In this document: positions 1-12,400 of the stretch, in pieces
How the letters are laid out: each line of letters opens with the position of its first letter
Numbering within the stretch: position 1 is the first letter of the stretch
NCBI GenBank assembly: GCA_948470475.1
Contig: OX419338.1
Span: 8,677,705 to 8,741,704, forward strand
Length of the DNA stretch: 64,000 nt
Direction: 5' to 3'
Origin: Galaxea fascicularis
Taxonomy: Eukaryota > Cnidaria > Anthozoa > Scleractinia > Euphylliidae
Program-made: the position numbers and the translations under genes
The notes under the pieces: generated by a model
What the model was told of the DNA's origin: nothing
Databases searched by the model: none
Seen by the model: only the letters and a program-made list of their open reading frames with translations

Positions 1-853
1 ATTGCCTTTTAAATCAAAATATTGGTAATGGCAACACGCTACACAGTGACGAGGCTGGTCATCAATCTGGTGACCAACGGCGTGAAAAAGTCACAAAATA
101 GAGCCAGGTGAAGACAATAATCACTACTTCGGCAGGAAGTCTTAAGTGATATAAGAAAGAATTGTTCTTTCGAGTACAAAAATTCTAACCTAACCCTAAC
201 CAAAATTAACTGTATTCTGTTACGAAGTGCCTTTGATTTAAAATTAGAACAAACTGATCTGAAATAGCACGAAAATGATCCTTAGCGTCTAAGTGACTCC
301 AAGACGTTAATTTCAAACCGTCTTTGATCGAGTTTTGCTTTCCACGGCTTTAATAGCTTTGTTAGAAAACCACAGAAGCATCAGTGCACCTTGACAGGAC
401 GTCCTATAGTTTCCATTTGCGTTTACGAGGCAGCTACCTTTGTGCTCAGGGTGGTTACAATATATCTCCTTATAGACAGCATTCACCATATTCTCACTTC
501 AAAAAGATCTAATATCTACGGTAAAGTTCCCATGGTATTTGTCAATTTGCGGTTTGTTGTCCCGCGTGTAATAGTTCCCTGTTCTACTGACAAATTTGTA
601 AATTGGTACAGGAAGTACTTTATATTGCCATCGTCAGAGGAAGTTGTATCAATTTGGAGTTCACAGCGGGGGCACATAAGATTCTAAAGAACTCAACAAT
701 TAAATTATTTAACTATCACGCACAATTAAATTCAATAAATCGCAACCATTATTTGCATTAGCATTGGAAAGTATTTCATTTTAAACGGCAATCATTTGTT
801 TTCTTACAATTTACAGGAATTCCACCACAGAGATAAGGTCGGGTAGAACTGAA
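1..853. other. Gene-less stretch, no recognisable feature
   Basis: AT-rich sequence with only short chance reading frames, the longest 98 codons at 391-687, which resembles no family I know and has no convincing splice context. I see nothing supportable here. Confidence 0.5.
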
Positions 854-1058
854 ATATACAACAATTTTGGTATTATCAACAGAGTTGATAAATGTAAATT
901 GACCACCGTACAGGGATTCTAAAAGCTGACGTTTCGAGCGCTAGCCCCTCGTCGCTCTGACGAAGGGCTAGCGCTCGAAACGTCAGCTTTTAGAATCCCT
1001 GTGCGGTGGTCAATTTACATTTATCAACTCTGTTGATAATACCAAAATTGTTGTATAT
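854..1058. repeat. Near-perfect 205-bp palindrome (foldback MITE)
   Basis: Two arms of about 95 bp, reading inward from ATATACAACAATTTTGGTAT, mirror each other almost perfectly around a short centre near 950-962. The arms contain the core ATCAACAGAGTTGATAAATG, itself a small palindrome. Truncated relatives lie at about 7385-7466, 21000-21046 and 49370-49470, so this is a dispersed family. The structure would fold into a very stable hairpin. No coding potential. Confidence 0.9.
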
Positions 1059-1064
1059 TACTTC

Positions 1065-1100
<36 letters not shown>

Positions 1101-2443
1101 CCCCCTTTAGAACTGAAATAACTTTTCACTATAGTTCAGCAAAAAAATTATCGTTAGCATTTGTTTGAAGGACGTTAATTTAGCTGAAAATTCAGTTCGT
1201 CACAGAGGGTTAAATGGTCATCTAGTGCTTTTAAATTCATCACACCTGATGACAAGCCAATCTCGTAACGTTTGTTCTAATACTTTGACGCCACTCGAAC
1301 TATCTGCCAACGTCAAACCATCAAGAAAGAAGAGTGTAAAAAGGGCTACGATCAAAACAAAGTGGATATTTATTTTGTTGGCACGCCAACTGATATTGTC
1401 GTCTGATTAAGAGACTGTTGTAGCCTCAAAACCGGCGCTGATATACATTATAAACCACATCCTAAAACAAAAACAGTCCATTTTATTAGTTTCAAAAAAC
1501 TTTTAATGATCTGATCTCGAAGACAACGTCCAGTATTTTTCAAATTGACGTGACATAAAACCAGCTAAACCTTTTGATAGTGATTCATATTCTTGTTTTG
1601 ACGACGAGGCCAAATCGATCAAAAGTATTTACGAAAGCACTCTGCTGATAAATAAAACACATAATGAAGTTATTTTCCCTTCATCGATGAAAAACAATAT
1701 TAACACCACACGACATTCTCGCATATTGTCTTGCCCGAAAAAGTTTTAATTTTGATTACTGTTATTCTGCATATAGTTGTACTAATACCTCAGTTTACCT
1801 GCGTTTAATTCTCGAGCACCAGTGTATTTTTTGAATTGACTTCAAAAAGATTTGTCTTAGTTCGCACACAAATTAACGTAATACTGATAATTCATGCTCA
1901 ATCAGTCCCTTAACTGCCGTATCTTACGTAATAACTGTTAGAAAAGTCATGCTATATGTGACAAATTGAGATCAATTACAAAAGCCGCCAGAAATTAGGG
2001 GCGGAAATATGATTCAGTTTCATCTCATAGAGCTCATTGAATATTCATATCAAAGAGAAAAAAAGATTAAAAGTATTAGTTTTTAAACGACAAAATACGT
2101 ATACAAACCTATTGTCATGTTTTATCTCCCCTCTTAAATTTACTGTAGTGAAATCAGGAGTTCAGGCACAAGACACGTTTAAATTTCTTAACTAAATGAC
2201 GTTGCCAAATGCGTACTCCCGAACTTCCCCGCCAACAAACAGTCTCCAAAAATCATCGCAATATGAAAATGAATGTTTTGTTATTATTTCGCTTGTAAAG
2301 TCCGCGGCTTAAGTATTAAGTAGTACCTGGAGGATATGATGAAAAGCAGTAGGCTGAGGAAATACATGCTAACTCAGTTGTAAGGTGTAAAACAGAGCTT
2401 TAAACTGATGCTAGATTACTGTTAAGTACATTCGCACACTTAC
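1059..2443. other. Gene-less stretch, remnant of repeat flank
   Basis: The first about 55 bases (1060-1113, CCCCACCGACGCAGCACCAC and on) reappear in the opposite orientation at 7326-7378 beside another copy of the palindrome family, so they belong to that repeat. The rest is AT-rich with no supportable gene. Confidence 0.4.
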
Positions 2444-2497
2444 GTGTCTGGGCCTTTCCAGCAACGCATAAAGCCATAAAAATAACGCTTCTCATCA
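2444..2497 (-). CDS. Possible orphan coding exon (18 codons)
   Basis: On the minus strand a TTTTCAG acceptor is followed by an open 54-nt stretch reading DEKRYFYGFMRCWKGPDT and a strong donor (ACAC|GTAAGTG). The composition looks protein-like, but I do not recognise the family and find no phase-matched partner exon nearby. It may be one exon of a gene that extends beyond the window, or chance. Confidence 0.2.
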
Positions 2498-3539
2498 CTG
2501 AAAATAAAAGATACAGCATTGTTGAAATCTTCTGATCGAGACATGGCTCGCCCACTCATTTCAGCAGTAATCAAAGAAAACATAGCTAGCTTTGAGTTGA
2601 AAAACAAAACCTGAACTGAATACTCACTTGCTCTATTCATGTTGTTATCGCTGAATGAATTGCACCGCACCAAACACCTCCACAAGCTTCTTCTGAGGAA
2701 TAAATCATTGTCATTTCTATGCTTTTCTATTTAAGGCTTTGGCCCTCTTTCGATCTGTCACTCATCCATTTCTAGATGTCATGTGCCTGGTATTGCTATA
2801 AACAGTCAATATCGTAAATAGTTACACAAATATTCCATGAGGAAAAAAAGCCGAAAAACATGACTTCAATGAAAATACTGTTATTAAAATTCTGTTCGGT
2901 TTTCCTTACGTCGAAAAAAAAATAGCTGGGAGTTTTGTCTTCACTGTTAGTGAGATGGGTATGCAAACCCGAATGACGTCATTTTGGATTGATTTATTTT
3001 TGACGTGGGAAAGATAAAAATTACAAATAATTCCCCGACGTCGTAATATTTTTGAGAATTTTACAGGCTTAGATTGAAATTGCATTGTACACATTTCTCT
3101 GAACTGGAATATTGTGATTTGATCTTCACATATGCCACTATTACTTATAAGAAACTTCATCATGCAGTAAGAACTTTAATGATTTAAGGATGCTAGGTGC
3201 AGCGTTAACTTTCATACCAACCCTAAGATGTCCCCGCCCATTCCTTTATGATCAATGAGGGGGCGACTCTACTAAAAAAATATACCTAACATCGCGGCCA
3301 TGAAGCCAGTGAAGCACGGTAACTGGCTTATAGAAGTTAGTGCTCTTTCCTAATTTTAGTGCTCGAACTCAGATCAAATGTCAGTGGGGATGAAATTTAA
3401 ATCATCACTGATTTGATGAGACTGAAAGACTCAAAACAAGTATAGTAAAACCCTTACAGGCAGTAAATTCTCTATCCCAAACTGTGGCAACTTACAAAGA
3501 AAATCAATGAATCCAGCTAGTCTGAAGGTATGTTCAAGT
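2498..3539. other. Gene-less stretch
   Basis: No repeat structure or open frame that I can support. Short frames at 2906-3163 look like chance. Confidence 0.4.
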
Positions 3540-3540
3540 T

Positions 3541-3816
3541 CACACTGCAACCAGGTGGACAATCAGACATGGTTTGATGCTACTCTGGTTTGAAAATTGA
3601 TGAATAGTCTGAAGGTTTTGAGTATGCAGCCTTTGTGGGAAGCCCCAGATGCCAATATCAAGAAAGTTGTTTGTAGTTAGCATGTCATACAACTGTGTAT
3701 GGCCAAGACAAGAGTGCCGTGCAACTGACTGATCAGAAGAAATTGATGTTTTGAAATCAGCAATGATTGAATTGATCTCAGCAATCATATCTGTCGATAA
3801 CAATTGCACAACTTGA
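3541..3816 (-). CDS. Possible orphan exon or ORF, unknown protein
   Basis: A minus-strand frame of about 90 codons follows a plausible acceptor (AAATTCAAG) near 3816 and reads through STDMIAEINSIIADFKTSIS to its end near 3541. The residue mix is that of a soluble helical protein. No domain is recognised and the downstream donor is weak. It lies in the same orientation as the small candidate exon at 2444-2497, which could suggest one split gene, but phases cannot be tied together. A decayed transposon ORF is equally likely. Confidence 0.18.
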
Positions 3817-6800
3817 ATTTAAAACCATTAAATAAATCAATTTGGAAACAATTACCCATGCCAAGTGCTTTACTATGGTGTGTGTATACGTAGAAAATCA
3901 TAAAACCAGTATCTCTAACGATTTAGTATGGAATTGCCTTCCACTCCGACAGCTGAGAGCGCATTCCTTTAAGACAAAGGAACGCCACTTTGCTTTTACG
4001 TAGAACACAGGAGACGAAAAGTTTCGGTCCATCGGCGGCGAGCGATCGTTTATAGTTTCGTGCATATGCATTGGGTTCACGTCAGTTGTTACAGCGGTGT
4101 GTATGATGTTGGCGCAAGCCGAGAGGCGTTAAATTTTTGCCTTCATCCATTCTCTCTTAGGTCCTAAGTGGTTTGCAGTTATCAGACTAAGTCTTCATTA
4201 AGTTCTGTTCGTTACGTTCGTGTTCTGGAGTAACCCATCACACTTGCGCCGCAACAAAATCATGAGAAAGTGACGATGAATGAAACTCATAAAATTGTCT
4301 TAGATGGCTGAAAGAGGATGTTTAGATGAATTTGCCGAATTGGCACGCAATTAGAAAAAGTGCCAAAACGCCCATAAGAAGCATGTTCGACAAACAGAAC
4401 AACACTCAAGAAAAAGAAACATTCAACATAGGTTCAAGACTGAGAAATCTCAGAGAGAAAGAAAAGCTAATAAACCCCACGGATTATTCTTACGCTTGTT
4501 AGCGTGTACGTGGGGGCGGTTTTTAAAACACAGAATTACAGTACTGTGGTTTTATCAAACCCATGAGTATACAAAAAAAATCCGCCAACTAACAATACAC
4601 ATTTACAAACGGTAGGATTTTGACTGCGGTTTCTGTAAACATGTACTATGAGTTTGCACTTTTTACGTGCCGGAGGAATTTTGTCACATCATCCCAGATT
4701 TGTTAGCCGTGGTCATGGTATACCCGGGAATATCAGTTGTTCATTCAAGCTCGTCCATATTCGTCGATATTCGTATGTATACCCACAGTATAATCTGCAT
4801 GTTGGTTAACGATCCGCCGCCAAATACACTTTAGTTACGCGTGGAGTGTACAAAGCCATGAAATTCACAAAGCCTACGATCGCTCGCAGACTGGCAACAT
4901 CGGTCGATGAACTGTTAGAGGAGAATGAAAGCCACCGGACAATCCTTGGACTCACCGGTCACTGCACGCCAAGGGTGTCGTTTCTTAATTTGTGTGGATA
5001 CGGCAAATTCTAAAGCTTGGTCATGCATGTGAAATTCCTGCCAACGAATAATACTTTTCCGTACTGAGAGATTAATTTGTGCTGACTGCAAACGGTTTAA
5101 TATTTGAAATGATCTGTTGGGGGAAAATTATTGAAACGCCGAGCATCCAAGTTGAAGTGAGATATTCAGTTCAAGAGGGGAAAGCATAATTGAACAAAAT
5201 GTTCAGTAACACTTCAGTACTCACAGATTGAATTTAAACTGATCAATTGCTGTCGTAGCAGGCCTCGCTTAAATGTAGCTTTCAACAAAGTTAACGCCAG
5301 CCATAGACCCTACTATACTATGGTATAGTAGCTAGACTACGCAAAGAAATCGAAAAGCTGAATGATTTTGAGACAACACAACAGCGATGATTCTACTCCT
5401 TAAATGCAGTTCCTTTATTTATTTTATTTTCTTCTTTTTTTTATACACATTTCCCGGGTAGACATCGGTAATTTGCAGTGAAATTGTGGAGAAACAATCA
5501 GGCCATTTCAAGCACGAGTTTTCCACGCGACGAGCCTAGGCTTTCGGGGTCTTGCGCATATTGTGATGATTTTACGAGTTGAAATCTCAAGTCATGGTTC
5601 CAAACAATCCGAACTGAAGTCTCCCTACGAGTTGATCCGTAATTGCTTATTCATCATCATCATCATTGTGAGGAATTGTCGAATTTTTTCACAACGTAAA
5701 CCTTTTGTAGGATTTCAATGTCGGTTTTTGATTCACTTGATATTGGCGAATAACAATGATGAAAACTTTCATTTCCGCATTTTCAATATGTGTTCATTCC
5801 TCGTGGGAGTTAAACTCACACATTCGTGAAAGAACAATATATAATTTCATAGTCATCAAATGTCATGGAGCACAACATTTTCTCTTACTACTCAGTGACC
5901 TCTACTTGAATACCAACACTGACACTGTATATTTAAGTTTTGATCCTATGTTTTAAGGTAACTGCAACTAACATGACGACAGTAGTTTATTGCATGCACT
6001 TAAACATAAGAGCAACAAATGACCTATATTTAAACTATTCAGACAGGGAAGAGCCTTAAATCCCTAAATGTTTATCGGCGGGTGTAATAAAAGAAGCAAT
6101 TTATTCATTTGTTCTTATGATCGGGAACTACTGGCTAAACGCAAATGAAACCATTGAAACGGAGAAACACTACTTAACTGTTTCAGCTTACACTCCGCGG
6201 TATCTGGTATCTCGCAGTCCTGAGTCTTCACTGAAATCCAGAAGTGTTTCGGAGAAGACTCATGGGTTTGCTGACTGCGAAATTTAACTTTAGCCTACTT
6301 GCGTGTCTCCCTAGGGCGTGTGGTGATCTTGTATATTTGCTTTGTAGGAATTTGCCGTTTTTGAGTTGACTTTCGTCGGATTTTTTGTTAGAATAGACAA
6401 CTAAGCCTGGAAGCGAACTCCCCAAACTCTGATCCAAAGTTTAATGCTGTACCTGTGAACGATTTAATTATCTGATAATATGACCAGGATATTTGAAAGT
6501 TCTAACCCCCTAGCGGGAAAATGTTAAGTTACGTCATCCTACTATAAACCAGTTGTCTACTACGTTAAGTTTAGACGACGAGAAATAGTTCAGAAACGCA
6601 ATTTTTCAGATTTGAAATATTCTGATGATCTTTTTAAAAGCATGACGAATATCAGACGATTGTCAACGTAGTCACGAAATTGCGTCCCAGTGTTTATACA
6701 ATCAGTAGTGAACCAAATACTTTGTAAAGTCGAACTAGACAAAGTAGACAAACTAGTCATCAGTACCCAACCGTAATGTCTACTCAACATACACTCCTCT

Positions 6801-7317
6801 TGGTTACAACGAGCGTCGTTTTTAACTGAAACAGCACAGCTTCCGAACCTCGATGGCGCAAGCTTGCGTGACTGAAACACTGAATGGTTTGTTTGTAACT
6901 GAGAATAGCAGGTTGCCTGCAATCTGCGGCTTCAACGAAAGGGGCTCAAATCTCTCTTTTGTTTCAAATATAGGATGTTTTTGGGAAAGAAGGGAATCGC
7001 CGACACTAAAATTTCAGCTGGAATGAAGGCTTTCTAAATACTAAGCGAGTATAGTATTTCATCAAGTGGGACCGCTCTGATCTTATTCAAAGGTGCTACT
7101 ATACATACGTTCTTTTACATTTGGGACGAGGTTTTCGATCAGTAACAACCAGTGTTAAGTTTCTCCAAGTGAGGAAATTCTTCACAAGCTATGACATTGT
7201 TTCTCTCTGTAACCCAAACCCGTAGACGGTTCTCGCCGATCGGCCGTTTCGAAAGTGAAAGGCGCGAAAAAGTTATATCAGTAGAATTCAGACGGTGCTT
7301 GGCATATAAAACATTTT
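3817..7317. other. Gene-less intergenic stretch
   Basis: About 3.5 kb without a supportable gene. The only structure I noted is a small local palindrome around 5309-5331 (ACTATACTATGGTATAGTAG). Short frames at 5563-5956, 6228-6437 and 6590-6922 have no family resemblance or splice context. Confidence 0.4.
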
Positions 7318-7402
7318 CTACAACTGAAAGGGGTAGTTTCCAAAGAAACAGTGATGCTGCGTCGGTGGGGAAGTTGTGAACGAGAATTTGGTTTTATCAA
7401 CG

Positions 7403-7433
<31 letters not shown>

Positions 7434-7466
7434 GGATTCTAAAAGCTGGCGTTCCGAGCGTTAGGC
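7318..7466. repeat. Truncated copy of the 854-1058 foldback family
   Basis: Carries the module GATGCTGCGTCGGTGGGGAAG followed by the arm sequence ATCAACGGAGTTGATAATGT and GACCACCGTACAGGGATTCT. This is one arm of the palindrome at 854-1058 plus its flank, in opposite orientation. The second arm is missing. Confidence 0.7.
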
Positions 7467-9145
7467 AAATTCTTGTTAAAACATTTTCTGTTGCTTTACT
7501 TTTCTTACTTTTCTTTACAGAGCCTGCAAGTTCAGCAAATTTCGCTTAAGAGCGCTGTCAGGCACTCTTTCTTAAAATTAGACCACGTTACGTTTGCACT
7601 CACAGTCCGTGCAGATGTTCGAAGCTGAGACTAGAGTCATGGCAGCTGTGAAGCCATGTAACAGTCACGTGAGCGATTGCTTACATCAAAGGTTACCACG
7701 GACACAAGTTTAATATAACGGAAAAAACTTGAATAAGCAATACAGGTAATGACTATACCACCCGAAGAATTTTCTTAAAGTGGTTTCCTCTCCGATCCTT
7801 TCGCTAAAACAAACCCATGAGTTGGCAATATTTTGTCATTTACTTCATTATAACGTATTGTAAAACGTTGATTAAAAGCGTTATTTGATTGATCGAATGT
7901 CTTCTTAAGCCATAACATGACTTGCTCCGCGCACTGTGTACAACCCAAAACAGCGCTGTTGAAGTTCGCACGATTCTCATCGACTTCATGTTTCTGTAGC
8001 TCTAAAGCGACACAAAAACATTTGAAAACAACAAATGTCATTGGTTTCGCCAGGCCTCTTAATTCTAATCACATGCACCGTTCACAACTGGTCATCTCCG
8101 CTGGCCATCGCTTTTGATCTTCAAAGGACCAGAAATCCGTCTAACACTGGAACTTACGAGTCGTTCACTATTTGAGCAATAGCCCAAGACGCAAAGAGAA
8201 CACTGTCATTTAAATAAATAGCTGTTTTAAAACTTAATTGCACGTAAGTACAAATTAACAACTTCAATTACACGGAGTAGAATCCTATCTTGGATATCAG
8301 ATGATTCTCTCTCGCTTCAGTCTAAATGCTCAGGCATTTCACTGACCGTTTCATTGTGCGCGAGGAAACAATTTGCTATCGAGGCACTGGAACTTTATGA
8401 AAAGATTTTATTAAAAAATATTGCTTGATAAACAGAACAAGTCGATTAAACCTGTGACCAGCAGAATAACTGTCCTGGCTGACAAACGTTAACTTTGCTT
8501 GTTGATCAACTTGAGGACTGTTCGGATCTCGTCTTTGATCGTATGATCTTGTGGGTGCAATACTCATCAAGGAGTGATAGAGCGAATTCTTGTGGTTTCA
8601 TTTTGTCGGGTGGCAATACGAAGACTAAACAGCGACGGGTAATTATTTTACAGAAAACCAGACGAAAAATGTGATTCTATTAACGTAAAAGATAACTAAA
8701 GATTTGCGGCAAAACAATTATGGTCAACTTCACCTGCTGTGAAGCCACTAATATTCAGTGGAACCTTGTTATTTACATTTCAAAAGAAAATTAAACTTAA
8801 TTAAGTTAATTAAAGTTTAAGTTACTGAAGTAATGAACAGCAAATTCGAAGCTGGTGCTACTACTTTCAAATCGAGTTAATTCGAAGCGCAAGTTATGAC
8901 GTTCAGAGTTTCGAGACTTCAAAATGTACAAAAACATTCCGCTAAAACACCTTGACATTTAGACGTTTTTGCTTTATGTGTTATGTTAAAATTACCAACT
9001 TTAAGTCTTACTTTGAGTTGTTGTAATAAATAGAAAAATTGTTCAAATTTGCAGCCATAAAACGTGCAACAGGAACGTCCACTTTCAGTCCAAAGTTTGA
9101 ATGTCCTAATTCTGGCATCCTTCTTCACTTTCCCTTCCTCATCTT
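7467..9145. other. Gene-less stretch downstream of SLC35F-like gene
   Basis: No supportable gene. This lies beyond the 3' end of the minus-strand SLC35F-like gene, and part may be its 3' UTR. Candidate minus-strand polyadenylation hexamers (TTTATT on the plus strand) occur near 8405. Confidence 0.35.
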
Positions 9146-9400
9146 CTTTGCCTTCTACAAATGAGAAATATTTCCCTCCAGTTCCCTCTATCAATCACAA
9201 ATATTTCCCAGTTCGCTGCTCTGTCAACTGGAAACATTTCGTAGTTCCCTTGGAATTTCTCAGTTCCCTTTATCAATCAGAAACAACCCTCAGTTTCGAC
9301 TATCAAACAAAAACATTTGCCAGTTACGCGCTCTATCAACTAAAAACATTCCCCACTTCCCTCTATCAATCAGAAATATTTCTCAGTTCTTGGCAGCAGG
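9146..9400. repeat. Degenerate minisatellite, ~30-36 bp unit
   Basis: Six to seven diverged copies of a unit like CTCTATCAATCAGAAATATT followed by TCCCAGTTCC. Copies are visible at about 9178, 9215, 9262, 9295, 9330 and 9360. The array overlaps the last codons and stop codon of the minus-strand SLC35F-like gene. Confidence 0.75.
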
Positions 9401-12400
9401 CAGGATACAAATTATCTTGTAATGAAGACGAGTCACTTTGCTGAGAGTTCTCTTCAAGTTGCCTGTAAGACTGGACGACTGATGGGTTCGTGTGACTGGG
9501 GGTCGGCTTCAGATTGTAGACAATGACGCCAACTATTATAAACGCAAAGGATCCAAGGTATAGGGCTGAGAACTGAAAAAAATGAAAACCAATTCAGTTT
9601 ATTGTGCTAATCACCATAAATGCTAATCATCTTTTCACAACATGCCCCCGGCTACAGCTTGGCTTAATGACCCAGCTGCGATCAGACAACAGCAGTACCA
9701 AATGGTTTAAATCCCTTTTTTCGTGATTTTTATCAGTATTGATTTTTTATTGCTTAAGATGCATGCATAAGTTTCTTTCAAATTTTATCCCACTTTTTTA
9801 TTACGTACCAAGTTGATGTTTTGAGCAGTCATTTACCAGGGCTCATAAAAAATATTCACAGGTATTTTAAGTGGCAAATAACAAATCGACGTCAGTCTTC
9901 TATGGTCTGTACTCTTGTAGACCATAGAATGACGCCATAAAATGTTCAAAACTCAAGTGGAACCACTCGCTTGCGGCTCGTGGTTTCACTGCCAAGTTTT
10001 GAACATTTTATGGCGTCATTCTATGGTCTATAAGAAACAGACCATAGAAAACTGACGTTGGTTTGTTTTTTACAATAACATGAATAAAATACAAGGGAAT
10101 ATTGGTTGAGGAAAGCGCGGAACAAAAGCGAAAGTAAAAGTCATCAATGAACTTCAAAACTTGTATTGTTAAGTTGTGAATGGTTTTAAGCTTATTTTTG
10201 ACATCTATCTGCTACAAAAAATTGTAAACGACAAGTATGACTGAATACAAAATGCGACTTATTTGACAGCATTGATAATAATAGCATCTGATTGGTAATA
10301 AAAACAGGCAAACAAGTAAGAATACTAGCCGTCATTGTTATAGTCAATATGCTCTTCTCCCGTAAAAGTTGCCAGGGATTCAGTGATTTAAATATTCAAC
10401 CAAATCTCTGACTACCAGCCTTTAGTGACAGCACTGGCTATTAAAGGTCATTTTTTATAAATTCACATTTCTGTTAGAATTCCATAAATTTAATAGCCCG
10501 AACATAATTTATTCATTGTTACTGACATAAAACCCTTGGGATATTTCACGTTCTAAATTCTGTTGGTTTCTGATGAGTTAAATAACATCTGCAACATCAG
10601 TAATTCTAGCATCTTCTGTAAGTTTGCTGACAAAAAAAGCAAACATGACCCACCCAGCCCCACACAGCATTTTTGGGTGGAGCTCTAATCCAGGCCTTGG
10701 TTATTGGCCCAACATCTTCAAGAATTTAAGTCAAAAGAAAACACTTTTTGTTCTACAACAACCACCTCCTGGATACACCCAGTCCTTAATGCTGTTTGGG
10801 CCAATTTACATGTGGAATCCTTGGGTTGCTCCAGATCGACTCTTACTTAGACTGGAGGGATGTGTCCACCTCTTATAATTATTTAGATATGATTCAAACA
10901 GAATTCATGGCACTGTGGTCTGAATTGAACTGAAGGGTGTGATCACCAACCTTATAATGGAACAAAAGTAACCCACAGAGTAAGCTGTAAAAGTCTGCAG
11001 TGAGTAATGATAAGTTCACGACTGTTGCACTGCTAAACTGCATAGCGATAGGCATCAGGTTGTAAAGAAGGAACAAACAAATTCCAAAGCCAACAATATA
11101 GAATGCTGAAAAAAAGGATATCATTGGTCACATTTTTCATTCTTAAAATTAGACCCAAATGGGAAAAACTGTTGCATCTGATTTGCACATCCAAATGACA
11201 TGTAACAGAGTGTTCGAATTTAGGCATGAGGTTTGAGCAATGCCAGTGAGATTCAGAATCCTGAAAGGAGGAATTCTTTGTTTATTGTATACAGTGGAAC
11301 CCTGTTAATACCATCCTGTCAGGCCATAAGAATTTGGTTGTATTAACGGGATGGTTGGGTTAATGGAGTTTTCAAATAAGAAACAAGAGGGCTTTTGCAG
11401 TTAGGGCCTAAGAAAAGCGGTCATATCAACAGGCTGGTCATATGGCAGGGTTCCACTGTATAATTGTTTATTATTTTCACTATTTATTCATATTTAAGCT
11501 CTACTGACGGACAGCAAATTATGTTGACAAACCTATTGAATAGTTCCATTCAATGGATGATAGTTGATGTCTTTCTAGAATTATCCTAAAAAAAGAAGGT
11601 AAGAACAAAGCATTTTGAAGACTATTCTATACAAACCCAAACAATTTACAGATACTGTAGCTTTTCAGTACCCAAGTTCCGCAGTGTAATAATTGTTACA
11701 ACAGGCCATTTACTTTTTCTCATCAACAGATTTCTAAATGGCTGGCTAAGTTTGGTGTAAAAACTAATATCTCCTGTATAATTTCCTAGTTGCCCAAAGG
11801 CAGTGAAGTAAGTTGCCTAGGGTGGCTGGGCTCTGCTAGAGTACAGTCCTGGGGCGCTTACCATTTACACAGAAAACCCGGAAATTCTGGTTGGAAATTC
11901 AAATGGTACATACCATTCCGTTTGGAATGTTTTAGAAATTATGGGCCATCGGCTTAATCAATGCATTTTTTCTGCTGTTTTTGAGCTTTCCAATTGATAC
12001 TAGTACATATTGTGATTTATCCATTTTGCGTTTAGACAAGCTGCATCATTAAATATTTACACCTAAAATTTCCACCCGGATGGATCGTGTAAATGGTAAG
12101 CGCCCCTGGTGTGGTACTTAATGTGTGAAAGAACAAAGTTAACCTAAGTATAGAGCAATGTAGGGTTTTATGTGGGGTACAAAAGAAACTAGTTTCACAA
12201 TGTTGATAGAGACCCTTAGAGTACAGTAAATGTATGAGATTGAGTGAGAGATAACTATACTTAAATTCAACAACCATGCTGTGGATGTCTCACCCCTATG
12301 TGATGGAGAGCTATGGCCTCTTTTCAAGGTCTATCAACACTTTCTATTTGTACCTTGTCCTTCCTGATTAAAACTGGATTTACTGTTGTTTTACCCATGG

